From contig NZ_CP020773.1 in NCBI RefSeq assembly GCF_002101335.1, positions 2,046,001-2,110,000 of the forward strand: a stretch of 64,000 nt of DNA, read 5' to 3'. Shown here in pieces: positions 1 through 9,678 of this stretch. The stretch's first letter is position 1, and every line of letters starts with the position of its first letter. A program made the translations under genes and the position numbers. The DNA comes from Staphylococcus lutrae. GTDB taxonomy: Bacteria > Bacillota > Bacilli > Staphylococcales > Staphylococcaceae. Under the pieces are notes generated by a model, which was not told the origin of the DNA, ran no database searches, and worked only from the letters and a program-made list of their open reading frames with translations.

Positions 1-603
1 GGGGGTTTTATTAAAGAAACGGCGACGGGTAAAATTGATTTAAACTGGACAGCACTGTTGTTGAACCCGTATGGTTGGGCTGTTGTATTTTTAGCACTTG
101 TTTCAGTCTTATATATTTCATCTGGGTTTTTGACATTTTATGCACATCGCGCACATGATCACAATGCTTACGAGTTAATGAGAAAATGGTTTCTAATGTG
201 GGGACCACCGATGATGTTTATTTCATTATTTGTCTTTTTGTCCTTACGTGTGCAAAATGAAGCACACTTTAATTCAGCAGTATGGGACTATGGCTGGTTA
301 TTTATTTTAAGCTTCATTGCTTTTATTGCGGCAGGCATTTTAACATATATGAAAAAGGCACACGGCATAGCATTTATATTCGTAATTATCCAAATTGGAA
401 CGGCCTTTTTTGGTTATGGTTTAAGTAAATTACCGTATATTCTGTATCCGTACATTCAGATTAAGGATGCTGTGACAAGCGATGGCATGGCTGTCGTATT
501 AATCATTGCGTTTATTGGTGGTTTGCTCTTACTTTGTCCTTCGCTTTTCTTCATATTTAAATTATTTGTATTTGATAAAGATTATGTCCGTGGTAAAAAG
601 TAA
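1..603 (+). CDS. cydB: Cytochrome bd ubiquinol oxidase subunit II, 3' part
   Basis: The reading frame is open from base 1 and ends at a TAA at 601-603, giving the last 200 residues of a protein whose start lies outside the window. It shows at least four long hydrophobic segments (AVVFLALVSVLYI, PPMMFISLFVFLSL, WLFILSFIAFIAAGI, FVIIQIGTAFFGYGL) plus a final one near VVLIIAFIGGLLLLCPSL, and a short basic tail. This pattern fits the C-terminal half of CydB, the membrane subunit that partners CydA in the high-affinity quinol oxidase of the cytoplasmic membrane. In staphylococci cydAB lies directly before ktrC, as here. No clear T-rich terminator follows. The family call rests on sequence wording and context. 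Confidence 0.88.
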   Translation, partial: GGFIKETATGKIDLNWTALLLNPYGWAVVFLALVSVLYISSGFLTFYAHRAHDHNAYELMRKWFLMWGPPMMFISLFVFLSLRVQNEAHFNSAVWDYGWLFILSFIAFIAAGILTYMKKAHGIAFIFVIIQIGTAFFGYGLSKLPYILYPYIQIKDAVTSDGMAVVLIIAFIGGLLLLCPSLFFIFKLFVFDKDYVRGKK

Positions 604-949
604 GGAGCTATCGTCTCGTACATGAACATTCACATGATGAAACCATGCATCTTCCTGTGTTTTGTAGTAAGATAAGAGTGTCATTTGCTGAGGTGTAGTT
701 TTGAGAATGAACAGAAATGGACTTGGGCATGTATCCGCGTTTTGAAGTTGACCATAGTAGGTTGGGATATGACGGGAGAGGTATGATGTCAGGGCACAGG
801 AGCTGCCTGATTGCTTGATTTACTTTCATAATTTGCAACGTGTACCGACTTTTCTTTATGGGAGAAAACGATGATAAAGGATACTTGTCTCATTCATAAA
901 CTGCTTTCCTCACAGCGTATAATTTAATTTTGACTTCAGGAGGTCAAAC
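604..949. other. Intergenic stretch between cydB and ktrC, no gene seen
   Basis: These 346 bases contain no reading frame with a convincing ribosome binding site. A 76-codon frame on the minus strand has no homologue I recognise and is cysteine-rich by chance. The last 60 bases hold the ktrC promoter and ribosome binding site. The stretch is less AT-rich than most intergenic DNA here and might once have been coding, but I see no recognisable remnant. Confidence 0.4.
895..945 (+). promoter_or_regulatory. Putative ktrC promoter and ribosome binding site
   Basis: A perfect -10 hexamer TATAAT lies at 918-923, 26 bases before the ktrC start. The position 17 bases upstream has only a weak -35 match (CATAAA, 895-900). 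AGGAGG at about 938-943 is the ribosome binding site. The promoter call rests on the -10 element alone. Confidence 0.4.
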
Positions 950-1609
950 ATGGATAAAGAATATGTAGTCATTGGTCTAGGTCGATTCGGTGGGAGTATT
1001 GTTAGAGAGCTGAACGCACTAGATATGGATGTTATGGCGATAGATAAAGATGAAAATCGTGTGGACGAATATAGTGATATTGCGACGCATGCGGTTGTTG
1101 CAGATACAACAGATGAAGCAGTAATGAAAAGTTTAGGAATTAGAAACTTTGACCATGTCATTGTCGCGATTGGTGAAAATATTCAGGCGAGTACACTGAC
1201 GACCCTTATCCTTAAAGAATTAGGTGTAAAAAAAGTAACGGCTAAAGCACAAAATGATTATCATGCGAAAATTTTAAATAAAATTGGTGCAGACACAGTC
1301 GTGCATCCTGAAAGAGATATGGGAAGACGCATTGCGCATAACGTAGCAAGTGCGTCAGTATTGGATTATCTAGAGCTTTCTGATGAACACTCAATCGTTG
1401 AGATTAAAGCCAGCGAAACGATGGCAGGTCAAACGTTGATTGGCTTAGATATAAGAGCAAAGTTTGGAATTAACATTATTGCGATTAAAAGAGGAAAAGA
1501 AATTATTGTGGCGCCTGCAGCGGACATGGCCTTAGAATTTGATGATATTTTAATTATGATTGGTCATGATAATGATTTAACACGTTTTGAAAAGAAGATG
1601 GCGCATTAA
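950..1609 (+). CDS. ktrC: Ktr potassium uptake system RCK/TrkA-type gating protein
   Basis: This 219-residue cytoplasmic protein begins with a Rossmann nucleotide-binding motif (VIGLGRFGGSI, residues 6-16) and an acidic residue at the end of the second strand (AIDKDENRV), typical of RCK_N domains that bind ATP/ADP or NAD(H). The C-terminal third (from about residue 135) matches the RCK_C (TrkA_C) domain, which in KtrA/KtrC proteins binds the regulator c-di-AMP. The protein forms a ring that gates the KtrB or KtrD membrane channel. Length equals the staphylococcal KtrC family (about 220). The start is fixed by AGGAGG seven bases upstream. It appears monocistronic, with a strong terminator just after it. 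I call it KtrC rather than KtrA from its position between cydB and rnjA. Confidence 0.9.
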   Translation: MDKEYVVIGLGRFGGSIVRELNALDMDVMAIDKDENRVDEYSDIATHAVVADTTDEAVMKSLGIRNFDHVIVAIGENIQASTLTTLILKELGVKKVTAKAQNDYHAKILNKIGADTVVHPERDMGRRIAHNVASASVLDYLELSDEHSIVEIKASETMAGQTLIGLDIRAKFGINIIAIKRGKEIIVAPAADMALEFDDILIMIGHDNDLTRFEKKMAH

Positions 1610-1631
1610 AATCTAAATTAATTTATTCAAA

Positions 1632-1676
1632 AAGAACCGATTAAGAAAAATTATTTTTCCTTAATCGGTTTTTTAC
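1632..1676. terminator. Bidirectional terminator between ktrC and rnjA
   Basis: The stem CCGATTAAG pairs with CTTAATCGG across a 13-base loop and is followed by TTTTTT on the plus strand. A-rich sequence before it allows use on the minus strand for rnjA as well. The two genes converge here. Confidence 0.85.
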
Positions 1677-1700
1677 GACCTAGACAATGTTATGTCAGAC

Positions 1701-3380
1701 TTACTTTTCATTGACTTTCATTATGACTGGTAAAATCATAGGTTTACGTGCTGTTTTTTCAAATAAATAAGGTTGCAACGTTTCGATAATAGAAGATTTA
1801 ACTTGATGCCATTGGATATTATCATTGTTATTCAATTTATAAATGACGTCTTGTTTAATTTTCTTTTGAGCATCATAAATCAATTGACCGGATTCACGCA
1901 TATAGACGAAGCCACGTGAAATAATATCTGGACCTGATAATAATTGCTTTTTATTAAAGTCAATGCTGACGACGACAATTACTAAGCCTTCTTCAGAGAG
2001 CAGTTTACGATCTCGAATAACGACGTTACCGATATCACCAATACCACTTCCATCGACTAAAACGTTACCTGAAGGAATACGTCCAGCTGTTCGCGCGCTA
2101 TCTCGTGTTAATGCGAGCACATCCCCAATATCATGAATAAAGACATTTTCTTCAGCGACACCACAGTCCACACCTGTTTGTCCGTGTGCAACGAGCATAC
2201 GATATTCACCATGGATGGGTAAGAAGTATTTAGGTCGAATGAGGCGTAACATTAATTGTTGATCACCTTGAGAACCATGTCCCGATGTATGAATATTTGA
2301 GATTTTACTATGGATTACTTCAGCGCCTGCTTGATATAACGCATTGATTGTTCGGTTAATGCTTTTCGTATTTCCAGGAATTGGCGAAGAACTAAAGACT
2401 ACTGTATCGTCCGGAATAATTTTAATTTGTTTATGTGTCCCATTAGCAATACGAGATAACGCTGCCATCGGTTCACCTTGAGAGCCTGTACATAAAATCA
2501 ATAACTCATGCTTTGGAATGCTATTGATTTTATTCGGTTCTACGAATGTTTCTGGGGGTGCTTTAATGTAACCTAATTCTGTACCAATTTTAATGTTATT
2601 TTCCATTGAGCGACCGAATGTTACGATTTTTCGGTTGTACTTAACAGCAGCTTCAACGGCTTGTTGAACACGGTATATATTTGAAGCAAAAGTGGCAAAG
2701 ATAATACGTCCCGTACAGTTACGGAAAATTTTATCAACATTTTGACCGACTTCGCGTTCGCTTAATGTAAAATCTGGTACAAGCGAGTTCGTTGAATCAG
2801 ACAGTAAACATAGCACGCCTTCATCACCCAATTGGGCCATTCTTCCAATATTCGCAGGTGCGCCAACAGGTGTGAAATCAAACTTAAAGTCACCTGTGTG
2901 AATGATTTTGCCTTCAGGTGTATCGACAATGACACCGTATGTTTCTGGAATACTATGCGTTGTTAAATAAAAACTCGTCTTAAAATGTTTCGACGTAATG
3001 ACTGTATCTTCTGTGATTTCGATGAGCTTTGCTTGTCGTAACAAATGATGTTCTTCTAATTTATTTCGTATGAGGCCGAGTGCAAGCGGACCACTGTAAA
3101 TAGGCACATTAATCTTTTTGAGCAGGTAGGGCACACCACCGATATGATCTTCGTGACCGTGTGTAATGACTAAACCGACTATTTTATCTTGGTTTTGTTC
3201 AAGATACGTATAGTCCGGTATGACATAATCAATACCGAGCAAATCATCATCGGGGAATTTAATTCCTGCATCAATGATTAAAATTTCATCTTGATACTCG
3301 ACAGCATAAGTGTTTTTACCAATTTCACCTAGACCGCCGAGGGCATATACACCGACTTCATTTTTTTGAAGTTGTTTCAT
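1701..3380 (-). CDS. rnjA: Ribonuclease J1
   Basis: This 559-residue protein is a metallo-beta-lactamase/beta-CASP ribonuclease. The zinc-binding signature HGHEDH is at about residues 74-79, and the family motif THSIPE and the late HxxG motif (PIHGEYRML, about residue 367) are present. RNase J1 has 5'-to-3' exonuclease and endonuclease activity and takes part in mRNA decay and 16S rRNA maturation in the cytoplasm, together with RNase J2. Length matches S. aureus RNase J1 (565). Its ATG overlaps the stop codon of rpoY by one base (TAATG), implying translational coupling, and both are transcribed away from the next gene. Identification is secure from motif and context. Confidence 0.95.
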   Translation of the reverse strand: MKQLQKNEVGVYALGGLGEIGKNTYAVEYQDEILIIDAGIKFPDDDLLGIDYVIPDYTYLEQNQDKIVGLVITHGHEDHIGGVPYLLKKINVPIYSGPLALGLIRNKLEEHHLLRQAKLIEITEDTVITSKHFKTSFYLTTHSIPETYGVIVDTPEGKIIHTGDFKFDFTPVGAPANIGRMAQLGDEGVLCLLSDSTNSLVPDFTLSEREVGQNVDKIFRNCTGRIIFATFASNIYRVQQAVEAAVKYNRKIVTFGRSMENNIKIGTELGYIKAPPETFVEPNKINSIPKHELLILCTGSQGEPMAALSRIANGTHKQIKIIPDDTVVFSSSPIPGNTKSINRTINALYQAGAEVIHSKISNIHTSGHGSQGDQQLMLRLIRPKYFLPIHGEYRMLVAHGQTGVDCGVAEENVFIHDIGDVLALTRDSARTAGRIPSGNVLVDGSGIGDIGNVVIRDRKLLSEEGLVIVVVSIDFNKKQLLSGPDIISRGFVYMRESGQLIYDAQKKIKQDVIYKLNNNDNIQWHQVKSSIIETLQPYLFEKTARKPMILPVIMKVNEK

Positions 3381-3595
3381 TATTGTGCGCGCTCCACATT
3401 AAAATGATCGGATTGTTGTTCATATTCTAAATGTGCGCCCTCTAATTTAGTTATGAATTCAATATTATAATTTCGTTCTTTTAAGTAACGACGAACTTGT
3501 TCTTCAGATCTTGCTTCAACATAAAGTGTTTGTGTATTTTCACGAACGATTACTTCATCACGATTATGTTGATAAAAAACTTTAAAAATTGACAT
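3380..3595 (-). CDS. rpoY: RNA polymerase epsilon subunit
   Basis: This small 71-residue protein ([20 protein letters not shown] at the start) belongs to the DUF1447/YkzG family, now known as the epsilon subunit of Firmicutes RNA polymerase. It is a small accessory subunit that folds like the phage Gp2 inhibitor. The rpoY-rnjA pair is conserved in Firmicutes. A good AGGAGG lies at 3605-3610, a few bases before the ATG. Its TAA overlaps the ATG of rnjA, so the pair is very probably one operon. Confidence 0.9.
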   Translation of the reverse strand: MSIFKVFYQHNRDEVIVRENTQTLYVEARSEEQVRRYLKERNYNIEFITKLEGAHLEYEQQSDHFNVERAQ

Positions 3596-3926
3596 TTATT
3601 TTTTCCTCCTAAGTTGGATACCTTAACTTTGTATAGATACGTTGCGTCAACACATGAAAGGCAATGAAAATAAAAAATATGAATCGAATTTGTAATCCAT
3701 TCACGTGCTACATCATTCCATTCATCCGTCACTCGCCATTTTATGTGTCATGCAATGTTTTGATTTCCGTTCTAGATTGAGCGTATGGCCATATGCGCAC
3801 ACAGCCCATTTGGTTTTATTTTACATGAAGTCATCGAATAAATAAAGCGGAATGTGATAAACTAGAGACTATCTAATGATTAAATGGAGAGAATATCATT
3901 TGAAATTCACAAAATAGGTGATGAAG
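3596..3926. other. Divergent intergenic region rpoY / small hypothetical gene
   Basis: These 331 bases separate two divergent transcription units and should hold both promoters. A minus-strand TTGACG near 3645-3650 is a possible -35 for rpoY, but I find no well-placed -10 partner. GTGATAAACT near 3854-3863 could be an extended -10 for the plus-strand gene. No gene is supported. Confidence 0.3.
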
Positions 3927-4196
3927 ATGAAAAGTGTGACGCAACTACTGGAAGAAATTAAAGAAGAACGTAACAGACAGGATAAGTTTTTGAGTGAAAT
4001 TCGGTTTGAAATTAGAATTAATGAAGTGACGATGTTTTTTGAATACGAAGAAGTGCAAACGCCACAAGCCGACCATTATTTTATAAGACACCATCATGAC
4101 CCAGAAGTTTTAGACATAGAAACATTTGAAAAACTGAAAAAAGCATTAGATAACGAGGGGATTCGATACAAACAACGTAAAGATATGTTTATGTAA
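3927..4196 (+). CDS. Small conserved hypothetical protein
   Basis: This is an 89-residue cytoplasmic protein, rich in charged residues, with no signal peptide or membrane segment. Its N-terminal part (SVTQLLEEIKEERNRQDKFL) looks helical; a beta-rich middle part contains a HYFIRHHHDPEVLD stretch with three consecutive histidines. I do not recognise a family with certainty, though a gene of this size lies at this position before def in staphylococci. The ATG at 3927 is preferred over the upstream GTG at 3918 because AGGTGA (3916-3921) lies five bases before it. A terminator-like hairpin follows about 150 bases downstream. Confidence 0.7.
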   Translation: MKSVTQLLEEIKEERNRQDKFLSEIRFEIRINEVTMFFEYEEVQTPQADHYFIRHHHDPEVLDIETFEKLKKALDNEGIRYKQRKDMFM

Positions 4197-4344
4197 TGAC
4201 GAGGTGATCGAAAAAGAATCATCTTTTATATTGACATTGACAATGAAAACAATCAAAAAAAGCGCCTTTGTTTAAAGAAATGCAAGTCGAAGTATAGAAA
4301 TAGGGATATCATTTTAATCCGTAGTCGGGCGATTGCAGCCATTG

Positions 4345-4393
4345 GGGGTAGTGAAAGGGAACGTATCCATCTTTTCACCACCCCATCTTTTTT
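4345..4393 (+). terminator. Terminator-like hairpin downstream of the small hypothetical gene
   Basis: GGGGT-a-GTGAAA (4345-4356) pairs with TTTCAC-c-ACCCC (4373-4384), eleven pairs with one mismatch, followed by CTTTTTT. It lies about 150 bases after the stop codon at 4196, so the transcript would have a long 3' tail. Confidence 0.65.
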
Positions 4394-4489
4394 CTTGGAT
4401 TCGATTTTCGTCCCGATTGCTGAACTGTCCGTTATCTTTGTCCGGGTATGTTCATGCAAAGTAAAAGGGGATTTGTTTCGTAAAATGAA

Positions 4490-4540
4490 TAAAAAAGGCG
4501 TACATGAGGCTTTCCTTATCAAAGAAAGCGCCATGTACGC
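4490..4540 (-). terminator. Terminator of def
   Basis: GCGTACATG (4498-4506) pairs with CATGTACGC (4532-4540), and the inner stem continues with a bulge through GGC/GCGC and TTTC/GAAA. On the minus strand the hairpin is followed by C and TTTTTT. It lies 35 bases beyond the def stop codon. Confidence 0.85.
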
Positions 4541-4574
4541 GAATGTTAATGTGAACCTAACGAAGAGTGACTTG

Positions 4575-5126
4575 TTAAACTTCTACTGCACCGTCTTTAG
4601 GTTGTAAAGGGTGTTTGGAATCGATGTGATCATAAAATAAAACGCCGTTAAGATGATCGAGTTCATGTTGAACGACAATTGCAGCATACCCTTTCAACCG
4701 CAAATTTATTTCATTTCCTTCAATATCATAGCCTTTTAATTTGATACGATAATGGCGGTGTACTAAACCGGGGATATCTTCATCAACACTTAGGCATCCT
4801 TCGCCCGTTGGTAAATAAGCGTCTTGAACACTGTGACTGACAATTTTAGGGTTGATGATACCAAAATCATAGGCATGACCTTCGCCATCATCGGGGAGAT
4901 AAATAGCGAACATGCGCTTTGGTACATTGATTTGTGGCGCAGCTAACCCCACACCGCTACGTAATTGATATTTTTCAGCTATTTCAGGATCTTGACTATT
5001 TTTTAAAAACAATTGCATCTCCTTTAAAGTCTGTTTATCTTCTTCAGTTAAAGGGAACTCCACTTCTTTTGCGCGTTGGCGCAATGTCGGATGTCCATCT
5101 CTAATAATATCTTTCATTGTTAACAT
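4575..5126 (-). CDS. def: Peptide deformylase
   Basis: Removes the formyl group from the N-terminal methionine of new proteins at the ribosome, using a bound metal ion. All three signature motifs are present: [10 protein letters not shown] (motif 1), GEGCLSVDE (motif 2) and QHELDHLNG (motif 3, HExxH type). The 183-residue length equals that of the S. aureus enzyme, a type II deformylase. The start ATG at 5126 ([17 protein letters not shown]) is chosen over a frame extending to 5198 because AGGTGTC lies just before it and the longer form adds 24 hydrophobic residues not known in the family. It stands alone on the minus strand with its own terminator. Confidence 0.95.
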   Translation of the reverse strand: MLTMKDIIRDGHPTLRQRAKEVEFPLTEEDKQTLKEMQLFLKNSQDPEIAEKYQLRSGVGLAAPQINVPKRMFAIYLPDDGEGHAYDFGIINPKIVSHSVQDAYLPTGEGCLSVDEDIPGLVHRHYRIKLKGYDIEGNEINLRLKGYAAIVVQHELDHLNGVLFYDHIDSKHPLQPKDGAVEV

Positions 5127-5352
5127 TTTTGACACCTTCCTTATTGAATAATATATCAAAAAATAGAGGACAAGTGATAGTCCGAGGTTTGAAATCAAAT
5201 GGAGCAGGCGAGGAAATGCGTTGAGATAGGATTTGAAAGTGACAATGACTGAATCGATAAAACGAAGAAGTGCATGTAAAAGTGAATGATTATTTGAATT
5301 ATGCTGTTTTTTTCATTAATATTACCATTGACAAGATGAAGGAGGAAGCAAA

Positions 5353-5985
5353 ATGAAATTTAAAAAAACAATGGGCACTGCAGTCCTAGCAGCTGTATTA
5401 TTGGCTGGCTGTAACAAAGATAGTGAGTACATTCAGAAATACAATGATGAATTTGATAAAATGCAAAAAGCTGAGGCGCCTACCGAGCAAATTAACAAAG
5501 AACTGAACAAACTTGAAAAAGAGAAAGAAAAATTGTCTAAAGAAATCAGTGGACAAGATATTTCTAAAGTGCAAGCACAGGTCGATAAAGTTCTCGATAA
5601 TGCAAAAGAACGTGAGAAACAATTGGAAAAAGAAGCAAGTACAATTCAAAATTCAGAAAAAGCTTTTAAAGAAATGAAGGCGGAGTCAAAACAAATTGAA
5701 GATAAAGATGTCAAAAAAGAATTTGATCAATTGAATGCAGCGATTGAAGACAAAAATAAAAAGCATGATGCGTATATCAAAGGCTATCAAAATATCATTA
5801 ATAAAGAGAAAGATTTATTTAGTTATTTTAAATCGAAAACGGGTACACAAGCAGAAGTGGATCAACGTTCTAAAGCATTAGCAGACGCGCAAAAAGAGAT
5901 GCAGAAAAAAGTTGATGACTACACGAAAGCCATTCGAAAAGTTCAAACAGAAAAACAAGATGTAGATGAAATCGCTAACAAATAA
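5353..5985 (+). CDS. YkyA-family putative cell-wall-binding lipoprotein
   Basis: This 210-residue protein starts with a lipoprotein signal peptide: basic KFKK, a hydrophobic core, and the lipobox LAGC with Cys20 as the predicted lipidated residue. The mature part is very rich in Lys, Glu and Gln and should form long coiled-coil helices (for example ELNKLEKEKEKLSKEIS). This fits the YkyA family, and in Bacillus subtilis ykyA is likewise placed next to pdhA. It would sit on the outer face of the membrane. Its biochemical role is unknown. Ribosome binding site GGAGGA lies 6-7 bases before the ATG. The pdh promoter lies in the gap after it, so it need not be co-transcribed with pdh. Confidence 0.85.
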   Translation: MKFKKTMGTAVLAAVLLAGCNKDSEYIQKYNDEFDKMQKAEAPTEQINKELNKLEKEKEKLSKEISGQDISKVQAQVDKVLDNAKEREKQLEKEASTIQNSEKAFKEMKAESKQIEDKDVKKEFDQLNAAIEDKNKKHDAYIKGYQNIINKEKDLFSYFKSKTGTQAEVDQRSKALADAQKEMQKKVDDYTKAIRKVQTEKQDVDEIANK

Positions 5986-5989
5986 CTAT

Positions 5990-6093
5990 AACAGTTTGGA
6001 GAAAAAGGTGTAACAGTTGCCTTTACTGTTGTGATAGCAAGTGTTACAGAACTTTGTTAAAACTGTTTAACAGTTATATATTTTGTGTTACAC
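5990..6093. promoter_or_regulatory. Cluster of AACAGTT half-sites upstream of pdhA
   Basis: The motif AACAGTT or its complement occurs five times: 5990-5996, 6013-6019, 6026-6031 (ACTGTT), 6062-6068 and 6070-6076. The last two form a perfect 7-1-7 palindrome centred on 6069, exactly between the -35 and -10 of the pdh promoter. GTGTTACA also occurs at 6042-6049 and 6086-6093. The arrangement looks like an operator array, but I do not know which regulator would bind it. Confidence 0.55.
6055..6083 (+). promoter_or_regulatory. pdhABCD promoter
   Basis: TTGTTA (6055-6060) and TATATT (6078-6083) are separated by exactly 17 bases. The spacer contains the AACTGTT-T-AACAGTT palindrome. The pdhA start is 65 bases downstream of the -10. 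Confidence 0.7.
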
Positions 6094-6117
6094 TAGAGTG
6101 AGTCGAATATTATTTAA

Positions 6118-7260
<1,143 letters not shown>

Positions 7261-7263
7261 GCC

Positions 7264-8241
7264 ATGGCACAAATGACAATGGTTCAAGCGATTAACAATG
7301 CGCTAGCAACTGAACTTAAAAACGATGAAAATACTTTGTTATTTGGTGAAGATGTAGGTGTAAACGGCGGTGTTTTCCGTGTAACAGAAGGGTTACAAAA
7401 AGAATTCGGTGAAGATCGCGTATTTGATACACCTTTAGCAGAATCAGGAATTGGTGGTTTGGCGTTAGGACTTGCTACTCAAGGCTATCGTCCAATTATG
7501 GAAATCCAATTTTTAGGTTTCGTATTTGAAGTGTTCGACTCTGTTGCAGGTCAAATTGCACGTCATCGTTTCCGTTCTGGCGCTTCAAAAACTGCGCCGA
7601 TTACAATTCGTACGCCATTCGGTGGTGGGGTTCATACACCTGAATTACACGCAGATAATTTGGAAGGAATTTTAGCGCAATCACCAGGTTTAAAAGTCGT
7701 GATTCCTTCTGGTCCTTATGATGCAAAAGGATTATTGATTGAAAGTATCCGCAGTAATGACCCGGTTGTTTACTTAGAACACATGAAACTTTACCGCTCT
7801 TTCCGTGAAGAAGTGCCTGAAGAAGCCTATACAATTGAAATTGGTAAAGCCAACGTTAAACGTGAAGGAACAGATTTAACGATTATTAGCTATGGGGCAA
7901 TGGTACAAGAATCATTAAAAGCTGCTGAAGAACTCGAAAAAGACGGTTACTCTGTTGAAGTCATCGATTTACGTACAGTACAACCATTAGATGTTGAAAC
8001 TTTAGTAAAATCAACAGAAAAAACAGGTCGTGTGGTTGTCGTTCAAGAAGCTCAAAAACAAGCTGGCGTAGGTGCTAATGTTGTCGCTGAATTATCTGAG
8101 CGTGCAATTCTTTCATTAGAAGCACCAATCGGTCGTGTTGCAGCACCAGATACAATTTATCCGTTTACACAAGCCGAAAATGTTTGGTTACCTAACAAAA
8201 ATGATATTATTGAAAAAGCGAAAGCAACATTAGAATTTTAA
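7264..8241 (+). CDS. pdhB: Pyruvate dehydrogenase E1 component, beta subunit
   Basis: This 325-residue partner of PdhA completes the E1 heterotetramer of the cytoplasmic pyruvate dehydrogenase complex. The family's conserved blocks are visible: [37 protein letters not shown], and the C-terminal transketolase domain ([13 protein letters not shown], about residues 235-247). The family length is 325. Its start lies three bases after the pdhA stop, with GGAG in the pdhA tail as ribosome binding site. The genes are evidently translated from one message. Confidence 0.97.
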   Translation: MAQMTMVQAINNALATELKNDENTLLFGEDVGVNGGVFRVTEGLQKEFGEDRVFDTPLAESGIGGLALGLATQGYRPIMEIQFLGFVFEVFDSVAGQIARHRFRSGASKTAPITIRTPFGGGVHTPELHADNLEGILAQSPGLKVVIPSGPYDAKGLLIESIRSNDPVVYLEHMKLYRSFREEVPEEAYTIEIGKANVKREGTDLTIISYGAMVQESLKAAEELEKDGYSVEVIDLRTVQPLDVETLVKSTEKTGRVVVVQEAQKQAGVGANVVAELSERAILSLEAPIGRVAAPDTIYPFTQAENVWLPNKNDIIEKAKATLEF

Positions 8242-8253
8242 CGTTTAAAATTT

Positions 8254-8322
8254 GAGAAGAATTTTTAATGAGAAGTCATTTGCAACACAGTGATGGAGAA
8301 TGAAATGGTGACGTTTCTTCTC
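8254..8322 (+). other. Inverted repeat in the pdhB-pdhC gap
   Basis: GAGAAGAA (8254-8261) and TTCTTCTC (8315-8322) are perfect complements 53 bases apart. They lie inside the only long gap of the pdh operon (137 bases between pdhB and pdhC). There is no T-run straight after, so this is not a classical terminator; it may be a processing or stability element. Confidence 0.3.
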
Positions 8323-8378
8323 CTAAATGTGTATGCAATGCACTTGTTTATAAAATGATTTATTTAGGAGGAAACAAC

Positions 8379-9674
8379 GTGGCATTTGAATTTAGATTAC
8401 CCGATATCGGTGAAGGTATCCACGAAGGTGAAATCGTAAAGTGGTTTGTTAAGGCTGGGGATACGATTGAAGAAGACGATATACTATGTGAAGTGCAAAA
8501 CGATAAATCAGTTGTAGAAATCCCATCTCCTGTTAGTGGTACAGTTCTGGAGGTATTAGTGGACGAAGGAACAGTTTCAGTTGTGGGGGACGTCATTGTA
8601 AAAATTGATGCACCAGACGCAGAAGAAATGGAATTTAAAGGTGGACATCACGATAATGCGTCAGAAAAAGCGGAAGAAGCCCCTAAAGAAGAAGTTAAAC
8701 AAGAGGCTGCACCAGCAACTCAAGAAGCAGTAGAAGTTGATGAGAATAGACAAATCAAAGCGATGCCGTCAGTGCGTAAATATGCACGTGACAATCAAGT
8801 CAACATTAAAGCTGTAAATGGTACAGGTAAAAATGGTAGAATTACTAAAGAAGATGTAGATGCATACTTAAATGGCGGTGGACAAGAAGTGACATCCGCG
8901 CAAGAGACTGCATCAACAGATTCTTCAGAAGGATCAGCGGCAACGACAGCAGCGATTTCGACTGAAGGTGACTTCCCAGAAACAACAGAAAAAATCTCAG
9001 CGATGCGTAAGGCAATTGCTAAGGCAATGGTAAACTCTAAACATACTGCACCTCACGTGACTTTAATGGACGAAATCGATGTTCAAGAATTATGGGATCA
9101 CCGTAAGAAATTTAAAGAAATTGCTGCAGAACAAGGTACAAAATTGACTTTCTTACCTTATGTGGTTAAAGCATTAGTTTCTGCATTGAAAAAATATCCA
9201 GCACTGAACACATCATTCAACGAAGAAGCTGGTGAAGTGGTTCATAAGCACTACTGGAATATCGGTATTGCTGCAGATACAGAAAGAGGTTTGTTAGTTC
9301 CAGTGATTAAACACGCTGATCGTAAATCAATGTTCCAAATCTCAGATGAAATTAACGAATTGGCTGTAAAAGCACGTGAAGGTAAATTAACTTCTGATGA
9401 AATGAAAGGTGCAACATGTACAATTAGTAACATCGGTTCAGCAGGTGGTCAATGGTTTACACCAGTTATTAATCACCCAGAAGTTGCAATTTTGGGTATT
9501 GGCCGTATTGCACAAAAACCTATCGTTAAAGATGGCGAAATCATTGCAGCACCAGTGTTAGCATTGTCATTAAGCTTTGACCATAGACAAATTGATGGCG
9601 CAACAGGTCAAAATGCAATGAATCACATTAAACGTCTATTAAACAATCCAGAATTATTATTAATGGAGGGGTAA
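8379..9674 (+). CDS. pdhC: Pyruvate dehydrogenase E2, dihydrolipoamide acetyltransferase
   Basis: This 431-residue core of the pyruvate dehydrogenase complex carries the lipoyl arm and transfers acetyl groups to CoA. Domains in order: one lipoyl domain (residues 1-80, lipoyl lysine in [12 protein letters not shown], about residue 43), a Glu/Ala-rich linker, the peripheral subunit-binding domain ([11 protein letters not shown], about 128-165), a second linker, and the catalytic domain ending with the active-site motif [10 protein letters not shown] (about 397-406). The GTG at 8379 is the start: GGAGGAAAC precedes it, and the protein then begins [12 protein letters not shown] like its S. aureus relative. 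Only one lipoyl domain is present, as in other staphylococci. Confidence 0.97.
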   Translation: MAFEFRLPDIGEGIHEGEIVKWFVKAGDTIEEDDILCEVQNDKSVVEIPSPVSGTVLEVLVDEGTVSVVGDVIVKIDAPDAEEMEFKGGHHDNASEKAEEAPKEEVKQEAAPATQEAVEVDENRQIKAMPSVRKYARDNQVNIKAVNGTGKNGRITKEDVDAYLNGGGQEVTSAQETASTDSSEGSAATTAAISTEGDFPETTEKISAMRKAIAKAMVNSKHTAPHVTLMDEIDVQELWDHRKKFKEIAAEQGTKLTFLPYVVKALVSALKKYPALNTSFNEEAGEVVHKHYWNIGIAADTERGLLVPVIKHADRKSMFQISDEINELAVKAREGKLTSDEMKGATCTISNIGSAGGQWFTPVINHPEVAILGIGRIAQKPIVKDGEIIAAPVLALSLSFDHRQIDGATGQNAMNHIKRLLNNPELLLMEG

Positions 9675-9678
9675 AATT

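Noticed and set aside
608-838. 76-codon minus-strand frame after cydB
   Set aside because: No ribosome binding site, odd cysteine-rich composition and no family recognised.
4395-4607. 70-codon plus-strand frame overlapping the def end
   Set aside because: It crosses the def terminator and the def coding end, has no ribosome binding site and no recognisable homologue.
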